Assembly (NCBI RefSeq): GCF_014280075.1
Contig: NZ_CP047950.1
Coordinates: forward strand, 62,001-126,000
Source of the DNA: Synechococcus sp. A15-62
GTDB lineage: Bacteria > Cyanobacteriota > Cyanobacteriia > PCC-6307 > Cyanobiaceae
DNA: 64,000 bases
Direction of reading: 5' to 3'
Shown here: one piece after another, positions 32,086 to 42,118 of the stretch
How the letters are laid out: every line of letters begins with the position of its first letter
Position numbering within the stretch: position 1 is the stretch's first letter
Made by a program: the position numbers and the translations under genes
The notes under the pieces: generated by a model
Databases searched by the model: none
What the model was told of the DNA's origin: nothing
What the model saw: the letters and a program-made list of their open reading frames with translations, nothing else

Positions 32086-32990
32086 ATTGATTTCTTGTTG
32101 ATCAGCATTTGAAGCACCGGATTGACCTGATCCGGTGCTTCGTCGTGAGGACAGTGGCCTGCGTTTGGAATCACTGAGAGGGATTCAACGCAGTTCAATG
32201 TCCGGGCCCAGCGCTCGGCTTCAGTAATTGGCTCCCAGGGATCCTGCTCACCCCAGATCAGATCCACAGGGGTCGACATCTCTGCCATCAACCGTGGGGC
32301 GAGATGGTCGTCGAACAGGTTGATGAATCCGCGGAAAGCCTCGGCGGCACCTTCGCGTTGAGTTGGTTGAAACAGCAGATCCACCAAGTCCTCATCGATG
32401 TTGGCGCCACTGGGATAGGCCTGCTTCAACACGCTGCGGATCACCCCAGAACGTGCCGCATTGCGGAACAGTGCGGTGCTGAGCCAGCGCTGCCGCACCA
32501 TTGTTTTCAGCAGTGGCCGGATCCAGGCCATCCAAGCCGGTTGTGTGGCCAGTTGCTTGTCGTCCATCAAGCGCTGGGCGCAGTCGATCAGCACCACGCC
32601 GCGGCAGTTCTCGCCCAATAGCTGAGCGGCACGGAGGGCGACAACTCCGCCGATCGAGTTGCCCACCAGTCGAACCGGCCGTTGCACCACCGCAGCGCAG
32701 AAGTCAGCCACCTGCTGGCCCCAGAGGTCGAAGCCGTAATGAACGGCATCCGCTGAAACGGGTTCATCCTTCAAGCGAGCCCGAGGCTGATCGCTGCGCC
32801 CGAAGCCGAGCAGATCGATGGCGTAGGTGGGCAGCAGTTCGGCCAGCACTGGCTGGTTGAAGCGCCAGTGGTTGGTGTTGGCCCCGAAGCCATGAATCAA
32901 CAGCACGGCCTCTTCGGCATTGGGGTCGCCCATCAGGCTCCAACCGATTGATCGCTCGTTCCAGCTCCAGAGGTTGTTGCTCGGGCTCAC
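32070..32990 (-). CDS. Alpha/beta-fold hydrolase
   Basis: A 306-residue alpha/beta hydrolase of unknown substrate. It shows the oxyanion region LLIHGFGANTNHWRFN, DLLGFGRSDQP, the nucleophile elbow VGNSIGGVVAL (Ser), Asp in WGEQDPWEP and His in NAGHCPHDE, so the triad is complete. The sequence is of the marine-cyanobacterial type that starts with LWSW...SIGWSLMG before the core. I use the GTG at 32990; a GTG at 33032 would add 14 residues. It is divergent from mutY. Confidence 0.88.
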   Translation of the reverse strand: MSPSNNLWSWNERSIGWSLMGDPNAEEAVLLIHGFGANTNHWRFNQPVLAELLPTYAIDLLGFGRSDQPRARLKDEPVSADAVHYGFDLWGQQVADFCAAVVQRPVRLVGNSIGGVVALRAAQLLGENCRGVVLIDCAQRLMDDKQLATQPAWMAWIRPLLKTMVRQRWLSTALFRNAARSGVIRSVLKQAYPSGANIDEDLVDLLFQPTQREGAAEAFRGFINLFDDHLAPRLMAEMSTPVDLIWGEQDPWEPITEAERWARTLNCVESLSVIPNAGHCPHDEAPDQVNPVLQMLINKKSIQQAT

Positions 32991-33089
32991 GCCTTGGCTT
33001 GCTGCGCCAGTGCATCCTGGCGAGCGAAGCACTTGGATGGACGGTCGTTGCTCGGACCCTGCTCTGACACCAATCGTGAACCTTTGGAC

Positions 33090-34211
33090 GTGTTGACCGA
33101 GGCCGATGCTGCTGTTCTGGCGACAGCCTTGCTGGCTTGGTGGGAGCGCCATGGCCGCGGCGGAATCCCCTGGAAGCTGTTACCTGGTGGCGCGCGTCCT
33201 GCGCCGGAGCAGGAGCTCGACCCTTACGGCATCTGGATTGCCGAGGTGATGCTGCAGCAGACCCAGTTAGCCGTTGCGCTCCCCTATTGGACGCGTTGGA
33301 TGGCGGCGTTTCCCTCTGTCGAGGCCCTGGCCGCGGCGTCTCTGGACGAGGTGCGGTTCAAGTGGCAGGGACTCGGTTACTACTCGCGAGTTCGCCGGCT
33401 GCATGAGGCGGCGCAGCTGCTGGTTGGTGGGTCTTGGCCCCGCAGCTTGGAGGAGTGGATGGCGTTGCCGGGCATCGGTCGCACCACCGCCGGCAGCATC
33501 CTCTCCAGTGCCTTCAATCTTCGGCTGCCGATCCTGGATGGCAACGTCAAACGGGTGCTGGCGCGCTTGATGGTCCATCCACGCCCGCCAGCTCGCGACG
33601 ATGCCCTGTTCTGGAGCTGGAGCGAGGCCCTGCTTGATCCGCTGCGGCCACGGGACACCAATCAGGCCTTGATGGATCTGGGGGCCACGCTTTGCACTCC
33701 CCGCCAGCCGGACTGCCCCCGCTGCCCCTGGCACTCCCACTGCGCTGCTTACGCTGCCGGCGACCCCCGCCGCTGGCCCGTGACCGACGCCCCCAAGCCC
33801 CTGCCCTTTCAGGTCATCGGTGTGGGGGTCGTGCTCAATGCGGCGGGGGAGGTGTTGATTGACCAGCGCCTGGAAGAAGGCCTGTTGGGGGGAATGTGGG
33901 AGTTTCCTGGCGGCAAGCAGGAGCAGGGCGAAACGATCGAAACCTGCATCGCCCGTGAGCTCAAGGAGGAACTCGGCATTGCGGTGACGGTTGGCGATGA
34001 ATTGATCACCGTTGATCACTCTTACAGCCACAAGAAGCTGCGCTTTGTGGTGCATCTCTGCGACTGGGCCTCAGGCGAGCCGAAGCCCCTCGCCAGTCAG
34101 CAGGTGCGTTGGGTGCGCCCGGATGACCTGGGGAATTACGCCTTCCCAGCTGCCAATGCTCGGATCATTGAGGCGTTGCTTGGCAGCTTGCAAAGCTCAG
34201 CCCACCCTTAG
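33090..34211 (+). CDS. mutY: A/G-specific adenine glycosylase with Nudix domain
   Basis: Removes adenine mispaired with 8-oxoguanine. The 373-residue protein has the HhH-GPD glycosylase domain (IWIAEVMLQQTQ with the catalytic Glu, LPGIGRTTAGSI hairpin, ILDGNVKRV with the catalytic Asp). The four-Cys iron-sulfur loop is CTPRQPDCPRCPWHSHC. A C-terminal Nudix-like domain that reads 8-oxoG contains a full Nudix box (GGKQEQGETIETCIARELKEELG). The start is uncertain: I take the GTG at 33090; TTG codons at 33084 and 33093 are alternatives, and the reading open further upstream lies over the hydrolase gene. Confidence 0.93.
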   Translation: MLTEADAAVLATALLAWWERHGRGGIPWKLLPGGARPAPEQELDPYGIWIAEVMLQQTQLAVALPYWTRWMAAFPSVEALAAASLDEVRFKWQGLGYYSRVRRLHEAAQLLVGGSWPRSLEEWMALPGIGRTTAGSILSSAFNLRLPILDGNVKRVLARLMVHPRPPARDDALFWSWSEALLDPLRPRDTNQALMDLGATLCTPRQPDCPRCPWHSHCAAYAAGDPRRWPVTDAPKPLPFQVIGVGVVLNAAGEVLIDQRLEEGLLGGMWEFPGGKQEQGETIETCIARELKEELGIAVTVGDELITVDHSYSHKKLRFVVHLCDWASGEPKPLASQQVRWVRPDDLGNYAFPAANARIIEALLGSLQSSAHP

Positions 34212-34232
34212 GGAAGGTTCTGATCCGGTGGG

Positions 34233-35189
34233 ATGGCGCTTGGTTCCGTTGTCGTCTGCTTCGGTGAAGCCCTGCTCGATCGGCTTGGGCCGCTTGGAGG
34301 TGATCCGGCGGTAGATCGGCCGGTGGACGACCGTCTGGGAGGAGCGCCAGCGAATGTGGCCTGTGGCTTGGCCCGCTTGGGGACCCCTGTGGCCTTTGCC
34401 GGTCGCTTGGGGCAGGACGCCATCGGCGAGGCCTTTGCCAGCTTGTTTGCAGAGCGTGGTGTCGACACCACGCTCCTGCAGCGGGATGCTGTGCGTCCCA
34501 GTCGCATCGTGCTCGTCTGTCGTTCGCTGGAGGGTGAACGGCAGTTTCAAGGTTTTGCTGGGGATGAAGGGGCTGGCTTCGCGGATCAGGCTCTGGAGCC
34601 GGTTGCGTTGCCTCAGGCCCGATGGTTGCTGATTGGCACCCTTCCGTTGGCAACCCCAACGTCGGCTGAGGCTTTGTTGTCGGCCGTGCGCCAGGCCTGG
34701 AGCCAAGGAATGGCAGTTGCCCTCGACGTGAACTGGCGCCCCACGTTCTGGGATCCGGTCGCGGATCCGGTCGCTGGACCCGATCCCAAGGCGCTCGCGG
34801 CCATCAAGTCGTTGCTTCAGCAGGCGGCTCTGATCAAGTTGGCTCGTGAGGAAGCTCTTTGGTTCTTCAACACCGACGATCCCGGTTCAATTCAGCAGGC
34901 CTTGCCCCAGCGCCCCGATGTGGTGGTCACCGATGGAGCGGCCCCGGTGCGCTGGCAATTGGGTGACGAATCAGGGCAGCAGGCTGCGTTTCAGCCCCCC
35001 AGCGTCGTTGACACCACCGGTGCCGGTGATGCCTTCACGGCCGGTCTGTTGCACCGGTGGGCCGCCGCTCCCCAGGAGCGCGTCCGTTTTGCGGCCGCCT
35101 GTGGTGCCCTGGTCTGTGGCGGTGCCGGTGGCATTGATCCCCAGCCCACGCAGGCTCAGGTGGAGGCCTTTCTGGGAAGGGTGAGCTGA
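34233..35189 (+). CDS. PfkB-family carbohydrate kinase (fructokinase-like)
   Basis: Ribokinase/PfkB-fold sugar kinase. The 318-residue protein has the N-terminal CFGEALLD, the substrate-binding GGAPANVACGLARLG, and the C-terminal signature DTTGAGDAFTAGLLH with the catalytic Asp and anion hole. The sequence is closest in feel to fructokinases (GEALLDRLG and the GGAPAN motif), but the exact sugar is not proved. It follows mutY by 21 bp on the same strand and overlaps convergent tsaE by 34 bp. Confidence 0.88.
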   Translation: MALGSVVVCFGEALLDRLGPLGGDPAVDRPVDDRLGGAPANVACGLARLGTPVAFAGRLGQDAIGEAFASLFAERGVDTTLLQRDAVRPSRIVLVCRSLEGERQFQGFAGDEGAGFADQALEPVALPQARWLLIGTLPLATPTSAEALLSAVRQAWSQGMAVALDVNWRPTFWDPVADPVAGPDPKALAAIKSLLQQAALIKLAREEALWFFNTDDPGSIQQALPQRPDVVVTDGAAPVRWQLGDESGQQAAFQPPSVVDTTGAGDAFTAGLLHRWAAAPQERVRFAAACGALVCGGAGGIDPQPTQAQVEAFLGRVS

Positions 35190-35653
35190 GCCAGTCGCCC
35201 TTCGTCTTGATGGTGTAGCTCCAGGTGCCAGGCCTCGGCCAGATCGAGCCCCAGCCGTTCCGGCCACTCCACCGCCATCAACGCCCCCGCCGCGCGCGCC
35301 TCTTCTTCTTCCTGAAGAAACAGCTCATCTGCGGAGGTCGGCTGTTCCAGCCGATAGAGATCAAGGTGCACCAGCTGCGGTTCTCCTTGGGGGTAGTGCT
35401 GGGCCAGAGCAAAGGTGGGGCTGGTGATCGGTTCGCTGATTCCAAGTCCCTCGGCGAGGCCCTGCACCAGCGATGTTTTACCGGCCCCCAGAGGGCCACT
35501 CAGCAGCAGAATCGCGCTGTCTGGAAGTTCGCGAGCAAGGGATCGGCCTAGGGCTCTTGTCGTCTCAAGGGTCTCAAGAGCCCAGACATGCCTTGTAGAG
35601 TCCGGCTCAAGCGAGCCCGAAGCCTCGGCGTCTCTGCAGAGATTCAACTCCAC
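35156..35653 (-). CDS. tsaE: tRNA threonylcarbamoyladenosine biosynthesis ATPase TsaE
   Basis: ATPase that resets the TsaBD complex in t6A37 synthesis. The core shows Walker [20 protein letters not shown], the switch-like [17 protein letters not shown] with the conserved Asp-Tyr-Arg, and a C-terminal VEWPERLG. The start is unclear: the family core begins near residue 22 of the form given here (GTG at 35653). ATGs at 35671 and 35680 would extend it into the ahcY start region, where the palindrome CCATGG gives an ATG on each strand. Confidence 0.88.
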   Translation of the reverse strand: MELNLCRDAEASGSLEPDSTRHVWALETLETTRALGRSLARELPDSAILLLSGPLGAGKTSLVQGLAEGLGISEPITSPTFALAQHYPQGEPQLVHLDLYRLEQPTSADELFLQEEEEARAAGALMAVEWPERLGLDLAEAWHLELHHQDEGRLAQLTLPRKAST

Positions 35654-35678
35654 GTTTGTTTCAGGGAGCATTAAAACC

Positions 35679-37109
<1,431 letters not shown>

Positions 37110-37143
37110 TCACGATCCTGCGGATCGGAATCTGATTCTCACG

Positions 37144-37190
37144 GCCCCATGGAAGACTTGCGCGATCAAGCGCAGTCTCCATGGGGCTTT
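37144..37190 (+). terminator. Long hairpin after ahcY overlapping the DedA start codon
   Basis: A near-perfect inverted repeat: GCCCCATGGA (37144-37153) pairs with TCCATGGGGC (37178-37187). It is continued inward by GACT/AGTC and GCGC/GCGC around a 6-base loop, with two single-base bulges. It is followed by TTTCTG, a short U tract. It looks like the intrinsic terminator of ahcY, but its 3' arm contains the ATG (37181-37183) used by the next gene, so it may also control DedA translation. Confidence 0.6.
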
Positions 37191-37840
37191 CTGATCTGAT
37201 CACACAGCTGCCGGAGTTGATCGGCCAGGCGGTGGAGGCGAACCAGTGGCTGGGTTACACCGCGATCTTCGCGGCGATGTTTCTTGAGAATCTGTTCCCG
37301 CCGATTCCATCCGAGCTGATCATGCCCCTCGGGGGCTTTTACGTGCAGCAGGGTCAGCTAGATCTGGTGCCCGTGGTGCTGGCCGGTTTGCTGGGCACGG
37401 TACTCGGTGCCCTGCCCTGGTACGGGATCGGACGGTTGATCAACGAGGAGCGGATCGAAGCTTGGTTGCAACGCCATGGTCGCTGGATTGGCATCAGTGC
37501 CGATGAGTTGGCCCGCAGCCGCCGCTGGTTCAGCCGCTACGGCACCGCCCTGGTGTTCTGGGGGCGATTGGTGCCTGGCATTCGTACGCTGATCTCTGTC
37601 CCCGCGGGCATTGAAATAATGCCGATGGCGCCGTTCCTGGTCTGGACCACCGCCGGCAGCCTGATCTGGACTGCCCTGCTCACCGTGGCCGGCATGGTTC
37701 TCGGAGAGGGCTATAGCAATGTTGAGATCTGGATTGACCCTGTTTCCAAGGCGGTGAAGGTGTTGCTGGTGGTAGCGGTGCTGGCGGGCACGATTTGGTT
37801 GGGTCTGCGCATCTGGCGCCGGCGTCAGTCGTCTGATTGA
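37181..37840 (+). CDS. DedA family membrane protein
   Basis: Polytopic inner-membrane protein of the DedA/SNARE-associated (VTT) family; members act as proton-dependent transporters or lipid flippases, with the substrate here unknown. The 219-residue protein shows the family motif YTAIFAAMFLENLFPPIPSELIMPLGGFY, FSRYGTALVFWGRLVPGIRTLISVPAGI and about five hydrophobic segments. The ATG at 37181 sits in the 3' arm of a strong hairpin; later GTG starts (such as VEANQWLGY, near 37232) cannot be excluded. It is convergent with ssb. Confidence 0.9.
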   Translation: MGLSDLITQLPELIGQAVEANQWLGYTAIFAAMFLENLFPPIPSELIMPLGGFYVQQGQLDLVPVVLAGLLGTVLGALPWYGIGRLINEERIEAWLQRHGRWIGISADELARSRRWFSRYGTALVFWGRLVPGIRTLISVPAGIEIMPMAPFLVWTTAGSLIWTALLTVAGMVLGEGYSNVEIWIDPVSKAVKVLLVVAVLAGTIWLGLRIWRRRQSSD

Positions 37841-37874
37841 TCGCCGGCGCGGGAGATTCCCCGAGGCAGATGTT

Positions 37875-38252
37875 TCAGAAGGGAATGTCCTCATCGGAGG
37901 CCTGGCCGCTAAAGCTTCCGGCGGCCTCCTGGTTGTCGCGTTTGGATCCGAGCAGTTCGAGCCGATCCACACGGACCACGGGCTTGCTGCGCTCTTCGCC
38001 GCTGGCGCGGTCGGTCCAGCGGTCCAGCTTGAAGCTGCCGATGATGCCGAGCAGGGAACCCTTCTTCACGTAGTCCGCGGCGACCTGGGCCTGCTTGCCC
38101 CAGATCTCAAGGTTGAACCAGTCGGGTTCGTCATCACGGCTGCGACGGTTCACCGCCATGGTGAGGTTGGCCACCATGCTGCCGGACTCGAAGTAACGCA
38201 CTTCGGGATCGCGGCCGGCACGGCCGACGAGGGTGACGGAATTAACGCCCAT
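37875..38252 (-). CDS. ssb: Single-stranded DNA-binding protein
   Basis: Coats single-stranded DNA in replication and repair. The 125-residue protein has the OB-fold (GVNSVTLVGRAGRDPEVRYFESG, VNRRSRDDEPDWFNLEIWGKQAQVAADYVKKGSLLGIIGS), a short linker and the conserved acidic tip DEDIPF that recruits partners. It is at the short end for SSB. I choose the ATG at 38252 because AGGAG lies 11 bases before it; the ATG at 38282 is possible. It is divergent from mreB. Confidence 0.93.
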   Translation of the reverse strand: MGVNSVTLVGRAGRDPEVRYFESGSMVANLTMAVNRRSRDDEPDWFNLEIWGKQAQVAADYVKKGSLLGIIGSFKLDRWTDRASGEERSKPVVRVDRLELLGSKRDNQEAAGSFSGQASDEDIPF

Positions 38253-38394
38253 AGACAATTCATCTCCTGAATTTGGATTCATGATGCGGCACCGGTTGGG
38301 TGACTGCTTTTAAGGAGTTCCACCCAAGCCGCTGGGTGTAACAGGCAACGGCTGATAACGCCCCTATGATCCGGCGGTCTTGACTGCGGTGTCT

Positions 38395-39447
38395 GTGTTC
38401 TTCCGTCGTTTCCAGCTGTCGCGCGACATCGGCATCGACCTGGGCACCGCTAATACCCTGATCTACGTTTCAGGACGCGGCATTGTTCTGCAAGAGCCCT
38501 CCGTGGTGGCTCTAGACCTCGAGCGTGGTACCACCATGGCCGTAGGAGATGAAGCCAAGTTGATGCTTGGCCGCACCCCCGGAAACATCCGGGCCGTCCG
38601 CCCGTTACGCGACGGGGTGATTGCCGATTTCGATGCCGCTGAGCAGATGCTTAAAACCTTCATCACCAAGGGAAATGAAGGCCGCGGCATCATGGCTCCT
38701 CGCCTCGTGGTCGGCATTCCCAGTGGTGTAACCGGTGTGGAGCGCCGCGCCGTACGCGAAGCCGGCATGGCTGGGGCTCGCGAGGTTCACCTGATTGATG
38801 AGCCGGTGGCAGCCGCCATCGGTGCTGGTCTTCCGGTCACCGAGCCCGTTGGAACGATGATTGTCGATATCGGCGGCGGCACCACTGAGGTGGCGGTGTT
38901 GAGCCTGGGCGGAACGGTGCTGAGTGAATCCGTACGTGTTGCTGGCGATGAGATCAGTGACTCCATTGGCGTTTACTTGAAAAAGGTGCACAACATGGTC
39001 GTCGGCGAGCGCACGGCCGAGGAGATCAAGATCCGCATCGGCTCCGCCTTCCCCGACGACGAGTTTGATCAGCAGTCGATGGATGTGCGTGGCTTGCATC
39101 TGCTCTCCGGTTTGCCCCGCACGATCAACCTCAAGGCCGGTGACCTGCGCGAAGCGATTGCCGAGCCGCTCAATGTGATTGTCGAAGCGGTGAAGCGCAC
39201 GCTGGAGCGCACGCCCCCTGAGCTGGCAGCCGACATCGTTGACCGTGGCATCATGCTGGCCGGTGGTGGTGCATTGGTGCGGGGCATCAGCGACCTGATC
39301 AGCCATGAGACCGGCATCTTTGTCCACATCGCAGAAGACCCTCTCCTCTGTGTGGTGAACGGTTGCGGTCAAGTGCTGGAGGACTGGAAACGTCTGCAGC
39401 GAGTGGTCGATACCCCGGAATTCGTCCGAACTGCGGCAGGCGTCTGA
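38395..39447 (+). CDS. mreB: Rod-shape-determining actin homologue MreB
   Basis: Bacterial actin that guides lateral wall synthesis under the membrane. The 350-residue protein has phosphate-1 loop DIGIDLGTANTLIY, phosphate-2 loop TMIVDIGGGTTEVAVLS and the adenosine motif IMLAGGGALVRG. I choose the GTG at 38395 (MFFRRFQLSRD); a TTG at 38380 and a GTG at 38389 are alternatives. It heads mreB-mreC-mreD, with mreC 4 bp downstream. Confidence 0.95.
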   Translation: MFFRRFQLSRDIGIDLGTANTLIYVSGRGIVLQEPSVVALDLERGTTMAVGDEAKLMLGRTPGNIRAVRPLRDGVIADFDAAEQMLKTFITKGNEGRGIMAPRLVVGIPSGVTGVERRAVREAGMAGAREVHLIDEPVAAAIGAGLPVTEPVGTMIVDIGGGTTEVAVLSLGGTVLSESVRVAGDEISDSIGVYLKKVHNMVVGERTAEEIKIRIGSAFPDDEFDQQSMDVRGLHLLSGLPRTINLKAGDLREAIAEPLNVIVEAVKRTLERTPPELAADIVDRGIMLAGGGALVRGISDLISHETGIFVHIAEDPLLCVVNGCGQVLEDWKRLQRVVDTPEFVRTAAGV

Positions 39448-39451
39448 AGCG

Positions 39452-40198
39452 ATGGCCCCGACGCTCCGTCCCGGCAAGAGCCGCTGGCGCGGACTGGGGC
39501 AACTCACCCCTTGGCTGCTGCTTGTGGCCGGGCTGCTGATGGTTCGTCTGAGCAAGGGGGCTGGTTTCACCGATGCCTATGCCCTGCTCAGCCGACCGTT
39601 CTGGCCTGGGCCTGCCCAGAGGGAATGGGTGACCGCCGCGGCCGATCTGGAGGAGCGCTCTCGCCTGAAGCTGTTGGAAGACGACAACCGTCGTCTGCGT
39701 GGACTGTTGGAGCTCCAGCAACATGGGGTTGCTGATGGGGAGGTGTCAGCTGCTGTGATCTCCCGCTCGTCGCGGGGCTGGTGGCAGCAACTGCAGCTGG
39801 GCAAGGGCTCGCTGCAGGGCATCGGTCAGGGCGATGCGGTTCTGGGTCCAGGTGGTCTGGTGGGGCGTATCGCCAGCGTGACCCCGGCGACGGCGCGGGT
39901 GAAATTGCTCACCGCCCCGGGCCATGAGATTGGTGTGTGGCTGCCCCGCAGCCGCCGCCACGGATTGCTGGTGGGCCGGGGCAGCAGTCGCCTCTCGCTC
40001 CGCTTCATCGACAAGGATCCCGACGTGCGTCCGGGGGATCTCGTCGCCACGTCTCCTGCTAGCACCCTGTTGCCCCCCAACGTGCCGGTGGGGGTGATCC
40101 AGGTGGTGGATGAGCAGGCAGTTCCCGCCCCCACGGCGGTGGTGCAGTTGATCGCTGCACCGGAGGCGATCGATTGGGTGCAGGTGCAGACCCGTTGA
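39452..40198 (+). CDS. mreC: Rod-shape-determining protein MreC
   Basis: Bitopic periplasmic scaffold that links MreB to wall synthases. The 248-residue protein has one N-terminal membrane span (LTPWLLLVAGLLMVRLS), a coiled-coil stretch (DLEERSRLKLLEDDNRRLRGLLELQQ) and two beta-barrel subdomains (VISRSSRGWWQQLQLGKGSLQGIGQGDAVLGPGGLVGRI). The start is the ATG at 39452, 4 bp after mreB. The mreD start lies 14 bp after its stop. Confidence 0.93.
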   Translation: MAPTLRPGKSRWRGLGQLTPWLLLVAGLLMVRLSKGAGFTDAYALLSRPFWPGPAQREWVTAAADLEERSRLKLLEDDNRRLRGLLELQQHGVADGEVSAAVISRSSRGWWQQLQLGKGSLQGIGQGDAVLGPGGLVGRIASVTPATARVKLLTAPGHEIGVWLPRSRRHGLLVGRGSSRLSLRFIDKDPDVRPGDLVATSPASTLLPPNVPVGVIQVVDEQAVPAPTAVVQLIAAPEAIDWVQVQTR

Positions 40199-40212
40199 GA
40201 TCAACCTCTGAC

Positions 40213-40722
40213 ATGCCTCGACTGCACCGACAACCGATTTGCGTGGCCTCGGCTTTGGTGGTGCCGTTTCTGGCCCTGGCGTCGCCGCCATGGTTGGCCA
40301 TTGATGGGGTCGGTCCTGCCTGGGCTGTGCTCTGGCTGTTGCCCTGGGCGCTTGTGGATGGTCCGGTCTCGGGCGCCTTGGCGGGTGTGGCTTTAGGGCT
40401 GGTGCTGGATGGTCTCAACCTCGCTGGTTTGAGTCAGGTGCCGGCGCTGCTGCTGTTGGGCTGGTGGTGGGGACGGCTGGGGCGGCGCGCAGCACCGATT
40501 CAACGCAGCCTGAATCTGGGCTTGTTGGCCTGGCTTGGCTCCCTGGGGCTTGGTTTGTCGTTGATCCTGCAGCTCTGGTGGCGTCAAGGCGGAGCCTTGG
40601 ATCCCCTCACCCAGAGCTGGGGTCTGCAGACCCTGTGGTGTGAGGCCCTGATCACGGGTTTGCTGGCGCCGCTATTGGTGTCGTTGCAGTTGCTGCTTTG
40701 GCGAAGGAGGGTCTCCTCATGA
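40213..40722 (+). CDS. mreD: Rod-shape-determining protein MreD
   Basis: Membrane component of the elongasome, 169 residues with about five hydrophobic spans (CVASALVVPFLALAS, AVLWLLPWALVDGP, LLAWLGSLGLGLSLILQLWW, ALITGLLAPLLVSLQLLLW). Sequence conservation of the family is low, so position directly after mreC carries much of the assignment. The start is the ATG at 40213. Its stop overlaps the ATG of the following lipoprotein gene (ATGA). Confidence 0.85.
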   Translation: MPRLHRQPICVASALVVPFLALASPPWLAIDGVGPAWAVLWLLPWALVDGPVSGALAGVALGLVLDGLNLAGLSQVPALLLLGWWWGRLGRRAAPIQRSLNLGLLAWLGSLGLGLSLILQLWWRQGGALDPLTQSWGLQTLWCEALITGLLAPLLVSLQLLLWRRRVSS

Positions 40723-42026
40723 GCCTCAACCGTCGGGATCTGCTGCTGGGGGCAGCGGCCTTCGGGCTGGCGGCCTGCGCTCCCAGGAACCCACGGAGCA
40801 GGGCATTGGATTTGTGGACCCTGCAATTGGCCCCCAAGTTCAACCCTTATTTCGCGGATGTTCTGGGGGTATGGAGCCGTCTCCATCCGGGCGCACCTGT
40901 GCGCTGGACGGATCTGCCCTGGGGGTCCGTGGAACGCAAGTTGCTGGCTGCGGTGTTTGCCCGCACGGCCCCGGATGTGGTGAACCTCAATCCGCCCTTC
41001 GCGGCCAATCTGGCCAGCAAAGGTGGCCTGGCCGACTTGACCCCGCTGCTGCCGGCTGACGCCGCTGGTCGCTATCTGCCCTCGGTGTGGCAGGCCTGTC
41101 GTGACCCCGATGCCGGGCAGATCGCTGTGCCCTGGTATCTCACGGTGCGGCTGAGTCTGGTGAATCGGGCGCTGTTGGATCAAGCCGGAATTGCAGCACC
41201 GCCCAGCCGTTGGGATCAGGTCCCGGCCTTCGCCCATCGCATCCGAGAGCGCACGGGCCGTTACGGGCTGTTCCTCACCACCGTGCCGGATGACTCCGCC
41301 GAGCTCCTCGAAACCCTGGTGCAGATGGGGGTGACCCTGCTGGATTCCCAACGCCGGGCCGCCTTCGACAGCCCGGCGGGGCGCCGGGCCTTCCGTTTCT
41401 GGAGTGATCTCTACCGCGAGGGGTTTTTGCCTCGGGAGGTGGTGAGTCAGGGGCAACGCCGGGCGATCGAGTTGTTCCAGAGCGGTGATCTGGCCCTGGC
41501 GGCCACGGGGGCGGAGTTTCTGCGCAGCATCCAAACCAATGCGCCTGGGGTGGCAGCGGTGACGGAGCCCCATCCCCCGCTGACCGGTGCAGATGGCACG
41601 GCCAATGTGGCGTTGATGACGTTGGCGGTGCCGCGTCAGAGCCAGCGCGCCCAAGAAGCCGTGGATTTTGCGCTGTTCCTGACCAATGCTGATCAACAGG
41701 CCCGCTTCGCTGCGGAGGCCCGGGTCTTGCCGTCGTCGCTGGAGGCCTTGGCCCGGGTGCGGCGTGAATTGGAGCAGCAGGTTCCTGCCACCGATGCGGA
41801 GCGTCAGATTCGCCAGGCTCGATTGCTCTCGGCCAGCACGTTGGATCGGGCCCGGGTGTTGGTGCCGGCGATGCCGGGGATCAAGCGCCTGCAGAAGATC
41901 CTTTACACCCAGATGCAGCGGGCGATGTTGGCCCAGGTCAGCCCTGAACAAGCCCTTGCAGCCGCGGCGTTGGAATGGAACCGATATGCCCGTTCGCGAT
42001 GGCCTGAGGTCGCCGGCAATTCTTAA
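40719..42026 (+). CDS. Extracellular solute-binding lipoprotein, sugar-ABC type
   Basis: Family 1 (MalE-like) solute-binding protein, 435 residues. It starts with a Tat/Sec-like, Arg-Arg-containing signal and a lipobox (LNRRDLLLGAAAFGLAACA), so it should be a membrane-anchored lipoprotein. Two lobes follow (PDVVNLNPPFAANLASKGGLADLTPLL; IAVPWYLTVRLSLVNRALL; MTLAVPRQSQRAQEAVDFALFL). Substrate is unknown; glycerol-type osmolytes or sugars are plausible. It is translationally coupled to mreD by a 4-bp ATGA overlap, and no permease or ATPase genes are adjacent. A long C-terminal helical part after residue 350 is notable. Confidence 0.87.
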   Translation: MSLNRRDLLLGAAAFGLAACAPRNPRSRALDLWTLQLAPKFNPYFADVLGVWSRLHPGAPVRWTDLPWGSVERKLLAAVFARTAPDVVNLNPPFAANLASKGGLADLTPLLPADAAGRYLPSVWQACRDPDAGQIAVPWYLTVRLSLVNRALLDQAGIAAPPSRWDQVPAFAHRIRERTGRYGLFLTTVPDDSAELLETLVQMGVTLLDSQRRAAFDSPAGRRAFRFWSDLYREGFLPREVVSQGQRRAIELFQSGDLALAATGAEFLRSIQTNAPGVAAVTEPHPPLTGADGTANVALMTLAVPRQSQRAQEAVDFALFLTNADQQARFAAEARVLPSSLEALARVRRELEQQVPATDAERQIRQARLLSASTLDRARVLVPAMPGIKRLQKILYTQMQRAMLAQVSPEQALAAAALEWNRYARSRWPEVAGNS

Positions 42027-42118
42027 AATAATCGGTAAACAGGCTGCGCGCCAGGGTGTTTGCGTCGATGTCCAGACCCTGACCAGTAAGGTTGCTGCTC
42101 GTTAAGGGTTTGATTCGG

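Noticed and set aside
35590-35678. SAH or SAM riboswitch in the ahcY leader
   Set aside because: I searched for the conserved SAH core blocks and did not find them; the region is also coding or near-coding for tsaE.
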